From Acanthococcus lagerstroemiae (taxonomy: Eukaryota > Arthropoda > Insecta > Hemiptera > Eriococcidae), in NCBI GenBank assembly GCA_031841125.1, contig CM063106.1, forward strand, positions 32,298,001 to 32,362,000: 64,000 bases of DNA, in the 5' to 3' direction. The position numbers and the translations under genes were made by a program. The notes beneath the pieces were generated by a model. The model saw only the letters and a program-made list of their open reading frames with translations. It did no database searches and had not been told where the DNA came from. Below, in pieces: positions 23,591 to 34,698 of the stretch. Positions within the stretch are counted from its first letter, which is position 1; every line of letters starts with the position of its first letter.

Positions 23591-24770
23591 TGGCTTCTTC
23601 GCGGCCCAACCGCCTCGCCGTCACTCGCTTCGCTCGTGCCGGCCTTACTCGGCGCTTCGCGCCTCGTCCGACCACCACAGTCCTCAGTGTTTGGTCTGCA
23701 ACTTTTGTTCCTGAGTCGAGGTTTGCTTTGGGCTTCTTTTGCTCCCCCTCTATCAGCGGTCATCAATCTTCCACCATGAACCCCCTTCCATCTTTCCCTC
23801 CACTCAGGAGCTCCCACCACCACCATGACCACCCTTCCCCTTCAAACCCTTGCCACCAGCCTCTCCCGCAACACAGCTTTCATTTCCCTCCCCGATCCCT
23901 CTTTCACCCAGGAATTCCTCCTCCACCAGAACCTCTTACTCACCATTACCCCCACCACCCCGGGCTTTTATCCCCCTCCAGCGGCCACGCCCCCATGGAT
24001 CTCATCCCCATTCTGGAGCCCCACTGTCTTTTATCTCCGCAGTATCTCCCCGCGAACCTTTCCCTCTCCCTTGGACTTCCTCCTCACCTCCACAATCATC
24101 GACCACCACAACCAACCTCCACTATCTGGGCCTCAATCTCTTCACATTACCCTCTCCCTCGCTCTATGACTTTCTCCGTCAACAGCTTCTCCCCCACATG
24201 GCACCCTCCTTTCATCCCTCCGAGCATCACCCAGTCCTATACCTAGCCCCCCGATCACCCTCTTCCACCAGAGTGTGCTACCCCATTAGGACTACGTCCC
24301 CCGGACCACCCCCACACCACTATGGCCTTCATTTCTGTTCACGTACCACGCCACCACCAAGAACTCTTCACCCATCACTACGCCCTCTCCAATTGCAGCC
24401 TTAATCCCGAGCTACAGCCTTCCCCTGCCACTGCTCCTTCTCTGCGGCCTCCTCGTCCCAACTCCCTCGAAGATCCCCTGGTCCTCCACTCAGGAGCTCC
24501 CACCACCATGACCACCATTCCCCATTCAGACCCCCCGCCATCAGCCCCTCCTACTCCACGGCTTTCGTTTCCCTCCTTGGACCCTCTTTCACCCAGGACT
24601 TCCTCCTCCACCATGACCTTTTACTCACTATTACCCCCCACCAACCAGGGCCTTTACCCCCTCCTGAGGTCACGCCCCTCATGGATCTCCTCCCCATTCT
24701 GGAGCTCCCTCCACCATGAACCATCTCCTATAGGGGTAGAGGCTACCCTTGGAGAAATAAGCAATTAGTG
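23591..24770. repeat. C-rich tandem/segmental array, not a gene
   Basis: Strongly strand-asymmetric, C- and CCACCA-rich. The segment 23800-24030 (ACTCAGGAGCTCCCACCACC ... GCCCCCATGGATCTCATCCC) is repeated at 24488-24725 with the same order of phrases. Overlapping ORFs of 111-184 aa in several frames are proline-, serine- and histidine-rich because of base composition; none has a domain, and no frame is favoured. 23580-23700 is a GC-rich stretch with GCGAAGCGAGTG-type short palindromes. Confidence 0.6.
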
Positions 24771-25145
24771 GGGCATCGTAGGCAATCTGCAGATGGCGGA
24801 CCCTCCCGAGGGTAGGCTACCCCAGGAGAAATGAGCAATTAAGGGGCAGGGTAGGCAGCCCGCAGTGTTTTTTTTTCTTCCGGAGGTGGTGATGGTGGCG
24901 GCGGATTTTACTTTTTTTAGTATACAGAGAGAAGAGAGATATGTCTTTTTATCTCTTTATATTATGTCTTATGATGTCGGTGATGTCTTAAAACTTGGAG
25001 ATCTTTTATGTTAGAACAGATTATGTTTTTGAAAGTAGCTGATTTGCCCCTGCAATTTTTCTGATTTTTAGGTAGGCAACCCGCAGTGCGTTTTTTTTTC
25101 TTCCGGAGGTGGCGGTGGCGGATCTTACATTTTTAGTACATAGAG
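24735..25145. repeat. Short-period repeats with GTAGGCARCCCGCAGTG unit
   Basis: 'gtaggctacccYtggagaaatRagcaatta' occurs at about 24735 and 24812. 'gtaggcarcccgcagtg' followed by poly-T, 'cttccggaggtgg' and 'ggcggat..ttac' occurs at about 24850 and 25072. No gene. Confidence 0.65.
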
Positions 25146-25860
25146 AGATAAAAAATATTGAAATTCGAATAATTCAACAGAATAGAAAATTTTGTCGTGA
25201 GTTTTCAGATAAATGGTATTTGAAATGTAAAGATTCGTGAGAAATTGTGTTCACTTCAGAAAAAATAATCAGCAACTAAGTATAATAACGGGGAAAATGG
25301 AAAATTTGTAATACATATTGGAAGACATTGAACATAAGTTAGTTCGAAACCGTCAGTCTTCGAACAGTTCGGGCATGAACATTTTGAGAAAGATATTCGG
25401 ATTAAATTTTCTTGATGTGTATGATAATACAAATTTTGAAGAAAAAAATATTTTAGAATTCGGAAAATTCATGAAAGGGATCTGATTTGATATAAATCTT
25501 CAATGAAATAGAAAAGAAAAATTCTGTCTAATTTGTGGAAAACTGCAGTCTTTCTGGGAAAATAATAAAGGAGTGCTAACAAAAATTGTGTAGAAAAAAT
25601 CCCGAAATTAATGATAATTTTACAAAATGGAAAAGTGAACTAAATTCAATATTAACTCGTATGCAAACTTTGACTAAGATTTGTGAAAAATAACAAAAAA
25701 TAATGAAAGGGTTATGATAAGTATATTGATTTTGAACTTTTTAAATGACTTATGAAAAAGTCAATAAGAATTCTGAAGAATTTCAAAAATAGCAAAAATT
25801 CGAAACTTGAATTGAATATACGGCATTCAAAAAGTTTTTTGAGTGATGTCTGCTGCTTTA
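25146..25860. other. AT-rich, no recognised feature
   Basis: A/T-rich DNA full of 'gaaaaaat', 'gaaaatttt' phrases; no ORF, exon or border. Confidence 0.5.
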
Positions 25861-26590
25861 AAAAAATTCTCAAAAAGTGAGTCGCTGAATTCGAATACTG
25901 ATTGCATCAGTCCTCTAGTCTGGCCCTGATTTGAATCCAAAAATCCAAATTGTAGATGATCCGAATCAGATGAAACTAACTTGGCTTTAAAAATTGGACA
26001 AAGTATGGAAATTGGAGTTTTTAGATCATTGATTCACGTACAGCGTCAGGTTTTCCATTGGATCCCAATGTGGGCCCTGAAATTCAATTTTTTTCCATTC
26101 TAAGCGGTCATTCGGATTTTTCTAAAAAAATTGATCAGTGTATCAAATAGGTATACGAATGTCTTGCATCATTGAGTTCGAAAAGAGTGTCAAATTTTTA
26201 ATCCGCCAATTTCGAATTGGGCCGCAAAATCCTAATTTAGTCCTTTCAAATAGGCCAACTTGACGTAAGCATTTTTTGATTACTGATTTTGAAGAATTCT
26301 TAACAGTCTTTTAATACACAAAATGAACCTACGTAACTCAGAAAATCAAATAACATATCGAAGTGGAGATTTCTATGTCGCTGCATTCAGAAATTCAAGC
26401 AGATTTTTGATATAGCCCGTGTTGGCACGCCAATTTATAATATTGTCCTCTCCGAATGAGTCAATTTGATTATACCAGAAAATTTGGACAATGTACCGGA
26501 ATGAGGATTTTTAAAGCTGATATCGTGAAGTATAGATTTTAGGTCCAATCCCGATCTGGACCCCATGATACAAATTTGCTAGCACATCTA
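25861..26590. repeat. Satellite block 4
   Basis: Plus-orientation units with 'ctgattgcatcagtcctctagtctggccc' (25902), 'acagcgtcaggttttccattggatccc' (26040), 'cttgcatcattgagttcg' (26163) and 'ctgatatcgtgaagtatag' (26516). It matches the 10.4- and 42.2-kb arrays. The 99-aa ORF beginning at 26576 starts at the end of the array and has no recognisable domain. Confidence 0.65.
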
Positions 26591-27399
26591 GCACAAGAGA
26601 AATTTCTGACAAAATCAAGGTATTCGATGAAAAGAGGAATAGGCTTTTATCAATATTTTGGCAGATATAGAGTGGGTGCACTTTGGAGATTAAACATATT
26701 ACTTAAGTTCTTGTTGGAAACAGAGCAAACGTTAGAAGAAATATTCAAGAAGAAAATCAGAAAAATGCATGACATTAAAATTATTAATGTATCAGGGGAA
26801 GAAAGGGAAAATATGAAACTAGGAAAAATTCATGATAAGCCAGTAGAGGAGAATGAAAAAAAAAAGACTAACTAATCCTGCGGGATTTTGGTATAATTTT
26901 CGAAGAGAGTGAGTAGCATTTGTAAAAATAAATAAAACCCGACTCAATGATGAACCTGTGTTGTATTCCGGTATCGTCTGTATTCTCTTGAAGTCTATTG
27001 AAAAGGAAAACATCATCCTCCGGTGAGACAGTACAATGGCCTCGACTGCATCTTATCCTCTCGTCGCTTAGCCATTGAATGTTATTGGCAACTATGTAGG
27101 CTGCCAATTTATACCTCTGAGGAAACTGTATAATATCTCCCACTTATACTCTAAATGTACAAACGCCAATTTTACCTCTTCCTGTATAAAATATACACGG
27201 TGTATAATGGTGGCTGCCAGCCTGCATCATATCTATGCGGCTGCCAGTAGATACCGTAAATAAGTATACAATTCTACCTTTTTGCCCCCATCCTAGAAAA
27301 AGTTCTAGCTACACCCATGGTTTCAAAACTAAAGAATACAATTCTGATATTGGAAATTTTGGTTCCTGCAAAAGCGAAGAGGACTCAAAATTTTCGTAA

Positions 27400-27720
27400 G
27401 GTATAATATAGGTATCGTTTTATAGGTTTAAAAGGTAGCCAAACTTATTTTTGACAACCACTTGACTCGAATTAGCAAATTGTGGTATATATGGAAGGGG
27501 GGCTGAAACTAAGGGTATCAAACGCCATCAAGTGTCGTTTCTTAGGTTTTACAGGTCGCTGTATTCATTTTTGGCAATATATGGACCCTAACTTGCATAC
27601 TGTGTAGTACCTGAAAGGATAGACAGGGTTTACTACTATGATGATATTCGTGAGCAGATGCATTATGGTTACAATTTTGTAGGTTTTGAACATTACTGAA
27701 CTCATTTTTAGCGCTATTTT
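27400..27720. repeat. Three diverged ~121-138-bp tandem units
   Basis: 'tcgttttataggtttaaaaggtagccaaacttatttttg' (27412), 'tcgtttcttaggttttacaggtcgctgtattcatttttgg' (27533) and 'attttgtaggttttgaacattactgaactcatttttagc' (27671) are successive copies. No coding capacity. Confidence 0.55.
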
Positions 27721-29047
27721 GACGAGGGTGTGATTTTAGAGCATATGCTATAGAATGAGGCGAATAAACGATACAATTTCGCTAACGAACGGGGTGATGA
27801 AAGAATGCTGTGAACGGCATATAAAGTATATCACGAAAGACGAATAAAGTGAACGATAAGAAATGAAATTGAACGACAGAGTAATGTAATGAGAATCAAA
27901 AAAATTTATAAACGATGAGCAATTGTACGGCAAGTAATAAAAAACGCGAGAACGTCAATAAGCGCACGTGAAGAGAAAATAAAAATGCATTCATTGCGCT
28001 ATCAAGGCTAAGTCCTTAAGAATCCTATAGTAAAGCTTCATTTCTTAGGGAGCTGAATGTCCATCCAAAATCAGTTTCTCTAAACAAACTCGGGAAATAT
28101 TAACTGTGGGCAAAAACACTTCACAAAAATGTTTCCACCCTAAATTCTACACAAGCGTAGCATAATTTCTCGAAAAGCCAGATGTCCAGAGCGGAAAATA
28201 CCTATTTTGGTCTGTTTTTACAACTCAAACTAGAAAAATACCTCAAAAATGGTGTTTTAGTTAAGAAATCCGTCTGTCTTTTCTTCTCAATGCAATTTTC
28301 TTCGCTATGCTCCTCAGGAACAAATTGTCGTTTGACTAGAGCCATTCTTGACCTACAAGGCTACAAGTTAGTAATAAAACAACTGTTCCTATTCCATTTA
28401 TTGTGCTTCGGTACGCAACCATCCTAAATGCTTTTTCCGAGCCACCAGAAAATCCAATAGCTCCCCTCCTTCATCATTCGTTCTCCAAGCCCAATGTATA
28501 TTTGTTGACTTCAGACTCCAATCTCGGATGAGCTACGCACAGCCAGCGTCAATTTCCAGCTAGACTGCAGAATGCCAACCCCGCAATGTTGACGTGCAAA
28601 AAAGAGACTTTTTTGGTTGGTACATACCTAGAAATTTTACATTTATGAGTGAATTGTTCTTGTTGGACAGAAAATGTTTATACATGACGGTCGAGAACTG
28701 CGTTTATTGTTCTAAATCATAATCCGCAAGTCTATTTACCAAAAACACGAACCATCTGTGCAAATGGTTTTCTTGTTGCAAACGAACGATTCTTTATTTA
28801 GCATACCTACATTTGCCATGACGAACGTCAGAACCAATTCACTGTTCACTGGTTCTCATTACCTTGCTATCTTGCGTATGATAATCAGGGTACTCGTCCG
28901 TTACTCCAAATAGTTTCCGTTATAGATAATATTGCTCGTACTGTTCGTATACGAGGAAAGGACACAGACATGCGTATTGGAATAATATGCAAGTACACCA
29001 TGTGCTTCCTTAAATTGTATACTATTTGTACTTTTGTCCGTAATCAG
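27721..29047. other. Non-coding, degenerate GAACGA-rich tract
   Basis: 27750-27970 is dense in (g)aacga/acgaa words at irregular spacing, possibly a decayed simple repeat. The remaining stretch has no recognised gene. An 81-aa ORF at 28182-28427 has no domain. Confidence 0.4.
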
Positions 29048-29400
29048 CCCAGGCCCGTAGGCAGCCCATGATGTGTGACAAGGCAAGTTAAATTTCGGAC
29101 AAGGCAACTTTTCCAACTCCCCCCCTCCAAAAATTTTTTCTTGAAAAATATATTTATATAATTAGGTATGTGTATTTTTGTAAAAATTACACTCAACAGA
29201 ATGAAATTTACAATTAATATAATTGTAAACGTCGCGATCATTTTTGAAATTCTCGTAAGAAATTTTCCACTTCAATTTTTTCGGTTCTGTTCTTTTCATA
29301 TGGAAGTACAGTAAGACTCCCTTCCAACTAACATGCTTTGACTGAAGGGATCTTTAAAATGCTGAATGTAGTTTCGCATATGAATGAGGAACATGCAAAA

Positions 29401-30618
29401 GGGTAATTCTCCGGAAAATGGACAGACAATTCATGTAAATGGGCTGTAACTCTGCCACTGATTATCAGAATGCTATGCGCAATATGTCAAAATTGAGGAA
29501 ATGAACTCTTTTGATGGAGACAGTGGTAAAAGCTCTCCCTAGTTCAGCAGACCATCCTTAGAAAATCGAAAATGCACCTGAAATGCCCATCAACGTGAAT
29601 GTCAACCTGGTCTAATTTCTTTATTATTTTTTTTTTTTTCTTTCTTTTTTTTTGCTCGCTGGAAGGGTTTAATACATAATTTTCAGGAACCACTGTTTCC
29701 CATTGTTAAAGAGGTAAGTTGAAGCAACACGGTATAGGTCTTACAATCTTTTTCTAACCGAATTAAGTAACTTTTAGAATGCCTCAAAGTTGTGTCTAGG
29801 AAGAGATATGTCCTTCAACGTGGATAATTTTCAAACCTCTCTGTAGGGTTCACTATAAGCATAAACTTCTCTCAAATGCTCATATAACTTCCTCATATAA
29901 CTTCCTCATATAACTTCCTCTAGAAGGCTGTGTAAGAACTTCTGTGAAATAATGATAATTTGTATGTTAAAATACTCATTTATTGCTGAGATTCTGGTTT
30001 TTAAAAAAGAAGTGTCCTTCATCGTGGACATCTGGACATCAACAGCCATATTGAATTTACAGCTCGGAATTTGTAAAAACGTAAGAATATATCTAATGTT
30101 GGCCACATCACATTCAGCAACATGTATCAAATATTCTCCGCATGTTTACCCAATGGGAAAAGAAAAAAGGCGATTTTGTCCTTAAACGTGCACATAAAAT
30201 ATTATTCAACGTGGATACTCACGTATTTCTTGTATCCACGTTAAAGGACGCGAATCTTTCGACACTTAGAAGCAGTCTGTAAAAACAGCCTTTAAATCTT
30301 CTTCGTACAGATACTACTTTCCTAGATGATTTTTTGGTACTTCATAAAACCGTGATCCGTGAGATTGTAACCCACGGTGCCGCTGTGTGATCGTACAGCC
30401 TCATCTTAACACACCATGTAAACGTGAAAAATTTGTCTTTCAACGTGGACAACAATTTTTTTTACAACCCCACAAAATCAAATTTAAGCCCGGCCGGTAC
30501 CGGAATATGGTTTTTCAATACCCTTAGTATCGATTTCAACGAAAAAAATTTGAAAAGTGAACCTAATTTTTTTTTGTTTTTGTCCACGTTGAATTGTCCA
30601 TTTTTCGGAGAATCACCC
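29401..30618. mobile_element. 1.22-kb TIR element with iterated CAACGTGGAC motif
   Basis: The left end GGGTAATTCTCCGGAAAATG and the right end read inward GGGTGATTCTCCGAAAAATG form a 24-bp TIR with two mismatches. The subterminal TTCAACGTGGAC motif recurs, exact or nearly so, at about 29814, 30013, 30207, 30232 (inverted), 30440 and 30582 (inverted). Copy A at 19775-19800 lacks the insert, so the borders are supported by an empty site. The duplication appears to be 2-3 A residues (AA on both sides). No transposase ORF; superfamily unassigned. Confidence 0.85.
29881..29919. repeat. Perfect 13-bp tandem repeat, three units
   Basis: CATATAACTTCCT three times in a row, inside the 29401-30618 element. 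Confidence 0.95.
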
Positions 30619-30846
30619 AACTACACAAATGGTACTATATAATTCATAGGTCTTTTTAAATGCAACCTTTTGTTTATATAATTCTGTCAAATAATTTTTT
30701 GCAGAAATGTTATTGTCGGCAAAACAACGTTTGACACAGATAATCTCCTCTTGAGAAGGTTTTTGAATACTACTAATCAGACCTGGGTCGTTTTTAAAAA
30801 TACAGAAATCAGCGTTCATGTGTCGCGTCTGAGCAAAACGCGAGAC

Positions 30847-32228
30847 CAGTGTTGCCAGGTCCCTTTCATAAAAATTCGTGAGATCAAAAAATTTTTCGTG
30901 GAATTTTATAAAATTATAAACGACATTTTTTTAAAACTTGTTTTACATGTATGTACATATTTTTAATAATCAGATACTCAATGGGTGGCAGCCTGGAAGA
31001 TACAATGACATTAATTTCGTTGTGTCACATGGATACACAGGAGCTTACACTTGCAAATGTTGGCAGGATTGCGTCTTATCAGTGGCATGAATGGGTGATC
31101 ATGGAGATTTTTCTATTCAAATGTACACATGATCACCCTTTCTCCCCCCCCCCGGCCAACACCCGCACAGGTGATTTTGCAGCGCACTCTAGTGCAGGTT
31201 TTTATCCCAATTAAGCTTTTACACTTCTGGTTTGATCACATATATTCTTATCAAACGTATGGTGAAATGTTGTTATCACAAACACGAATAATATTGAGCG
31301 TGATTTTCGTTCATCTTATTCCTTCTGAGTTTTAATATTAAAATAGAAATATTACCGTTATTATTGAAAAATGTGTTTCATAATAGGTGGAACTCCCTCA
31401 AGGAAATACTGATGTGCCAGAAAACTGGGCCCAAGGATCAAAGAAAATAGAAAAATACTGACATGGCCGAAGATTTCTGAAATTTGTTTTCTAAACGTCC
31501 ATTTAGTAGACTTAGCGAATATCTTTACATTAAGTTATTATTCATTGTACAAATTGTTGAAGGAAAAGTTTCACCAGCAACGTTGCTAAATGGTGGTACT
31601 ACTTTCAGTTTTAACGGGATATTTTCTGGATTTGTTTCCTTCACTCCATTAAGAAAAATTTCAATATGTACTTTAGTAGAGACAGTAGTCTTATTCAAAA
31701 TTATTTCTTTTTTCACCGTCGTTGTACGGTCGCAATGCATTTTTCTTACGTTTTGAAAACAAATGTCCGAAATCTTCGGCCATATCAGTATTTTCCTATT
31801 TCCTTTGGTCTTTAGGCCCAGTATGGTGGCACATCAGTCACTCCCTCAGAAAGTTCCACCTATTATGAACTACAAATTTTTCAATAATAACGATAATATT
31901 TCTATTACGAGTATAACATCTAATTTCAGAAGGAATAAGATGAACGGAAATCGTGCTCCATATTATTCGTGTTTATGATAACAACATTTCACCATAGTTT
32001 GATAAGAATACATGAAAACAAACCAAAAGTGTGAAAGCTTAATAGCGATAACACATCACAGAAATACATGAAAAAATTGGAATTTTGTTGAGATTACTTG
32101 AGCAGAATTTAGCGAGGTAAAGAAAAATTCGTAAACATTTTGTGGAAATTCGTGGGTTTGTGGAAAATACTGGGATTTTTCAAAAACTCGTGAGATCTCA
32201 CGAAATTTTGTGAGACATGGCAACACTG
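30847..32228. mobile_element. hAT non-autonomous element, 8-bp TSD CGCGAGAC
   Basis: Exact duplication CGCGAGAC at 30839-30846 and 32229-32236. Ends CAGTGTTGCCAGGTC and, inverted, CAGTGTTGCCATGTC, typical of hAT. Length 1382 bp. It holds long internal arms in opposite orientation, 31205-31478 and 31768-32050, sharing 'aagatgaac.gaaat', 'ataacaacatttcacca', 'ggcacatcagt' and 'gccgaagatttc', so the interior is a large foldback. ORFs of 68-95 aa are reads through the arms. The region between the arms (31480-31770) contains a 90-aa ORF and its antisense partner without a recognised domain. Confidence 0.92.
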
Positions 32229-32625
32229 CGCGAGACAAAATGTTCTGATATGTTATCATCATCGCAGCGATCTCCTTCGAGAAGAAGAGGGAATGAAAGC
32301 AAAGAGGGAAGGGTACGTTGTAGGTGGCAATCAGTGTAGCCAAACGGAGATACTACATCGCTACTTACTAGTTTCGCCAGGATGGTTAATTTGAAATTTT
32401 TTGCTTGAAAATAGCAGATAACAAATTTACATTTTCTGTGGCGGTATGGAAAAATAATGTTGAATGAAGATTGTTTATCAGACCAAAAAAGACTTAAATT
32501 CTATTTTGTCAATTTTTTGCTAGACAAGGCAAGCGCACTTGTCAGACGGGCTTGAATCAACCGATCCTGATAGATGTATTTTCAAACTTATGATTGTCAC
32601 ATGTTCTCAGGGGGAAGGGGGCGAA
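32229..32625. other. Non-coding, insertion flank
   Basis: Follows the hAT duplication. Nothing recognised except its role as the target-side flank. Confidence 0.5.
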
Positions 32626-32860
32626 CAGGGACATACTGAAGAGTTTTCCTTTGGGGGGGGGGGGGTATAATCTGTGAAAATCCCAACTGACTCAACTCAA
32701 AATTCCCAAGTATCAAAGCAAAAAAAAAACCTTTTGACCTGTTGGATTTTTCCAACTGATTCATCGAAGCAAAAGTAGAAAAACTTTTTGAATTGTTGGG
32801 TTTTCCCAGATTCTTAACTCAATTCTCAAGTATCAAACAAACAAAAAAAAACTATTTGGT
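32626..32860. mobile_element. Left end of a second copy of the 54.5-kb hAT family
   Basis: CAGGGACATACTGAAGAG, a 13-G tract (32653-32665), then 'caactgactcaactcaaaattcccaagtatcaaagc', corresponding in order to 54530-54640. The 'caactcaattctcaagtatcaaa' phrase repeats at about 32816. No matching right end or duplication was found, so it is truncated or rearranged. Confidence 0.65.
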
Positions 32861-33440
32861 ATTCAAATTTGGCGGCGACGCTCCGTTTCCGAGATACACT
32901 CCAAAATGTGGTCAACTTAGGTCAAAACGGTCAAAAAATGACTCTAGCTCAACTTTGACGACGGATTTGAATTCGTCTCGGAAAATTGAGTAAGTAGCAC
33001 CAGCGCCAACGCCGGAGCTTTCAAAAAAAAAAATGTTTGACCTAAAAAAGACATGATGTAATAGTATGGAGAAATTTTCAAAATTCGAAAAAACCAAAAG
33101 TTTTGATTTAAGGACTGTTGTCAACTCCATTTCTCACACTGAGTTCGAATTCGGTGTTCAGTTTGGGCGCCGACACTCATCCGTTCCCGAGATACAGTCA
33201 AAGATGTGATCAAAATGGGTCCGAAAATGGCTCTAGCTCAGATTTGTCAACGGATTCGAATTCGTCTCGAAAAGTTGGATAACTAGCACCAGCGCCGACA
33301 CCGAAGCTCTCCGAAAATGTTTTGTCCCGAAAAATATATGAAGTATTATGGAGAAATTATCAAATATTGAGAAAATCAAAAATGTTGAATTATAGACTGT
33401 TTTTGACTCAATTTTTCACGCTGAGTTCGAATTTGGTGTC
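32861..33440. repeat. Tandem repeat, two ~293-bp units
   Basis: Unit 1 and unit 2 (from about 33155) share 'ggcgccgacrctc.ycgttyccgagatac', 'gactctagctcaactttg', 'ggatttgaattcgtctcg', 'agcaccagcgccgacaccg' and 'atggagaaat'. The divergence gives no intact ORF. Confidence 0.8.
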
Positions 33441-33469
33441 ACTTATCTTGTAAATTGATAAATTATTTG

Positions 33470-33925
33470 AATTATGAACCTATGAACCTGCGATCAGGTA
33501 TTGTCGGTCTGCAGGTAAATCAGACGTAATTTTTTCTCGAGCCGATGAACCTACAGACCGACGATATCCGTTTGTAGGTATATAGGTACAGATCCGAATT
33601 TACCTAACGACCTACAAGATAATCAACGTGGGTCGGCGGTAGGTTCTTTTACCTACGGACCGATGTCCATTATCTTGTAGGTTGATACGTAATTTGAATT
33701 ATTTTTTCTCGAGCCAATCAACCTACGGAGTTCATAGGTTTATAGGTACAGATCCAAATTTACCTATTGACCTACAAGATAGTAATCGACGTCGGTCGGT
33801 AGGTTCTTTTACTTACAGACCGACATCCATTATCTTGCATGTTCATAGGTTCAAATCCCAATTTACCTATCGACCTACAAGATTATTGACGACGGTCCGT
33901 AGGTTTTTCAATTTGAGGAAAAAAC
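33470..33925. repeat. Dyad-rich tandem array
   Basis: A unit of roughly 130-170 bp carrying 'CCTACAAGATA' and its complement 'TATCTTGTAGG', 'ggtaggttcttttac' and 'taggtacagatcc.aatttaccta' is repeated at about 33560, 33730 and 33840. Because each unit contains both orientations of the 11-mer, single strands could fold. The 106-aa ORF at 33682-34002 reads the array. Confidence 0.7.
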
Positions 33926-34172
33926 CCGTACGGATTCAGAGCCGGATTAAGGCCTGCTGCCGCCCTGTTCGAATTAATTTTTGCCGCCCTTCCAAATGTT
34001 GAGAAAAAGTGTGCCTCTGGCCTTCTGGCGCACCTTACACATGTGTCTCAGGTTATGAAGTTCATTTTTTTACTATTCGGTTTGATTTCAAATTCAACGT
34101 TTTTTGATAAATGAAATTTCATGCATAGATATAAGTACTTCGTATAATATAATATAATATATCGATTAAAAC

Positions 34173-34697
34173 TTATAAACGGTGAAAAATGAGGAACTTA
34201 TAATCTAAGGGAAAAAAACAAAATTGATTTCTCCGCGATTTTTCACCTGCAAATTTATCGATTAAAGCATCTATATTCAACTTATTCATAATTTCGTTGT
34301 CAATACTCGTAGTTAAAATTGCGAGATTTGAAAGATTCTCTTGCGCTAAGAAACTCTGTAAGTAATTTTTCACTCGCTTCAAGACAGAAAAGCTGCGTTC
34401 ACCGCTGGCATTAGAGACAGGTTAAGTTGAATAAATTTGTGAAGCAATATATACATTTGGGAAACTGCAAAGTAAATCCATTTTAAATAGGTGTTGTAAC
34501 ATCTGAGAAGGAGTAAACGATGAATCTACATTATTTAATAAATAATGCTTAAAATGCACAGCTTCTTCAATTATTTCATGATACAAATCTTGGTCGTAAA
34601 AATTTTTCAGTTTCGTGGCACATTCTCTTATCTTATCTGAATCTGTATCCCTGATGTTGACCAAAAGTGAAACAGATTATGGACTTCTTCACAGGTG
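34173..34697 (-). pseudogene. hAT/ZMYM1-like transposase, C-terminal part
   Basis: The minus strand encodes a VHFKHYLL segment (~34540-34560) and the hAT C-terminal dimerisation signature SNASGERSFSVLKRVKNYL (~34355-34411), followed by LAQENLSNLAIL and NKLNIDALIDKFA. This matches ZMYM1-like/hAT transposase proteins common in insects. Within it a stop replaces a residue between QIYST and PVSNAS (34421), and frame changes are present upstream. The reading is cut at 34698 by an inserted element and resumes at 35588. Confidence 0.85.
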
Positions 34698-34698
34698 T

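Larger units (their letters stand above)
29048..30846 (+). repeat. Repeat block copy B, left part
   Basis: Plus-strand counterpart of 20122-19571 on the minus strand. Landmarks shared in order are a CCCCCCTCC tract next to 'aaaaattttttcttg', 'aaaatttacaattaatataattg', 'ttttccacttcaatttttt', 'gctgaatgtagtttcgcat' and, after the inserted 1.2-kb element, 'acacaaatggtactatataattcat' and 'gccgacaataacgttt'. It forms the immediate left flank of the intact hAT element at 30847. Confidence 0.75.

Noticed and set aside
23728..24768. Overlapping proline-rich ORFs of 148-184 aa as a gene
   Set aside because: Several frames of the same strand are equally open, composition explains the residues, the sequence is internally repeated and no domain or splice context is visible.
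33937..33953. Firm borders for the ZMYM1-like hAT element
   Set aside because: The candidate duplication matches only 6 of 8 positions and the right terminus is degenerate, so the element is listed with tentative limits.
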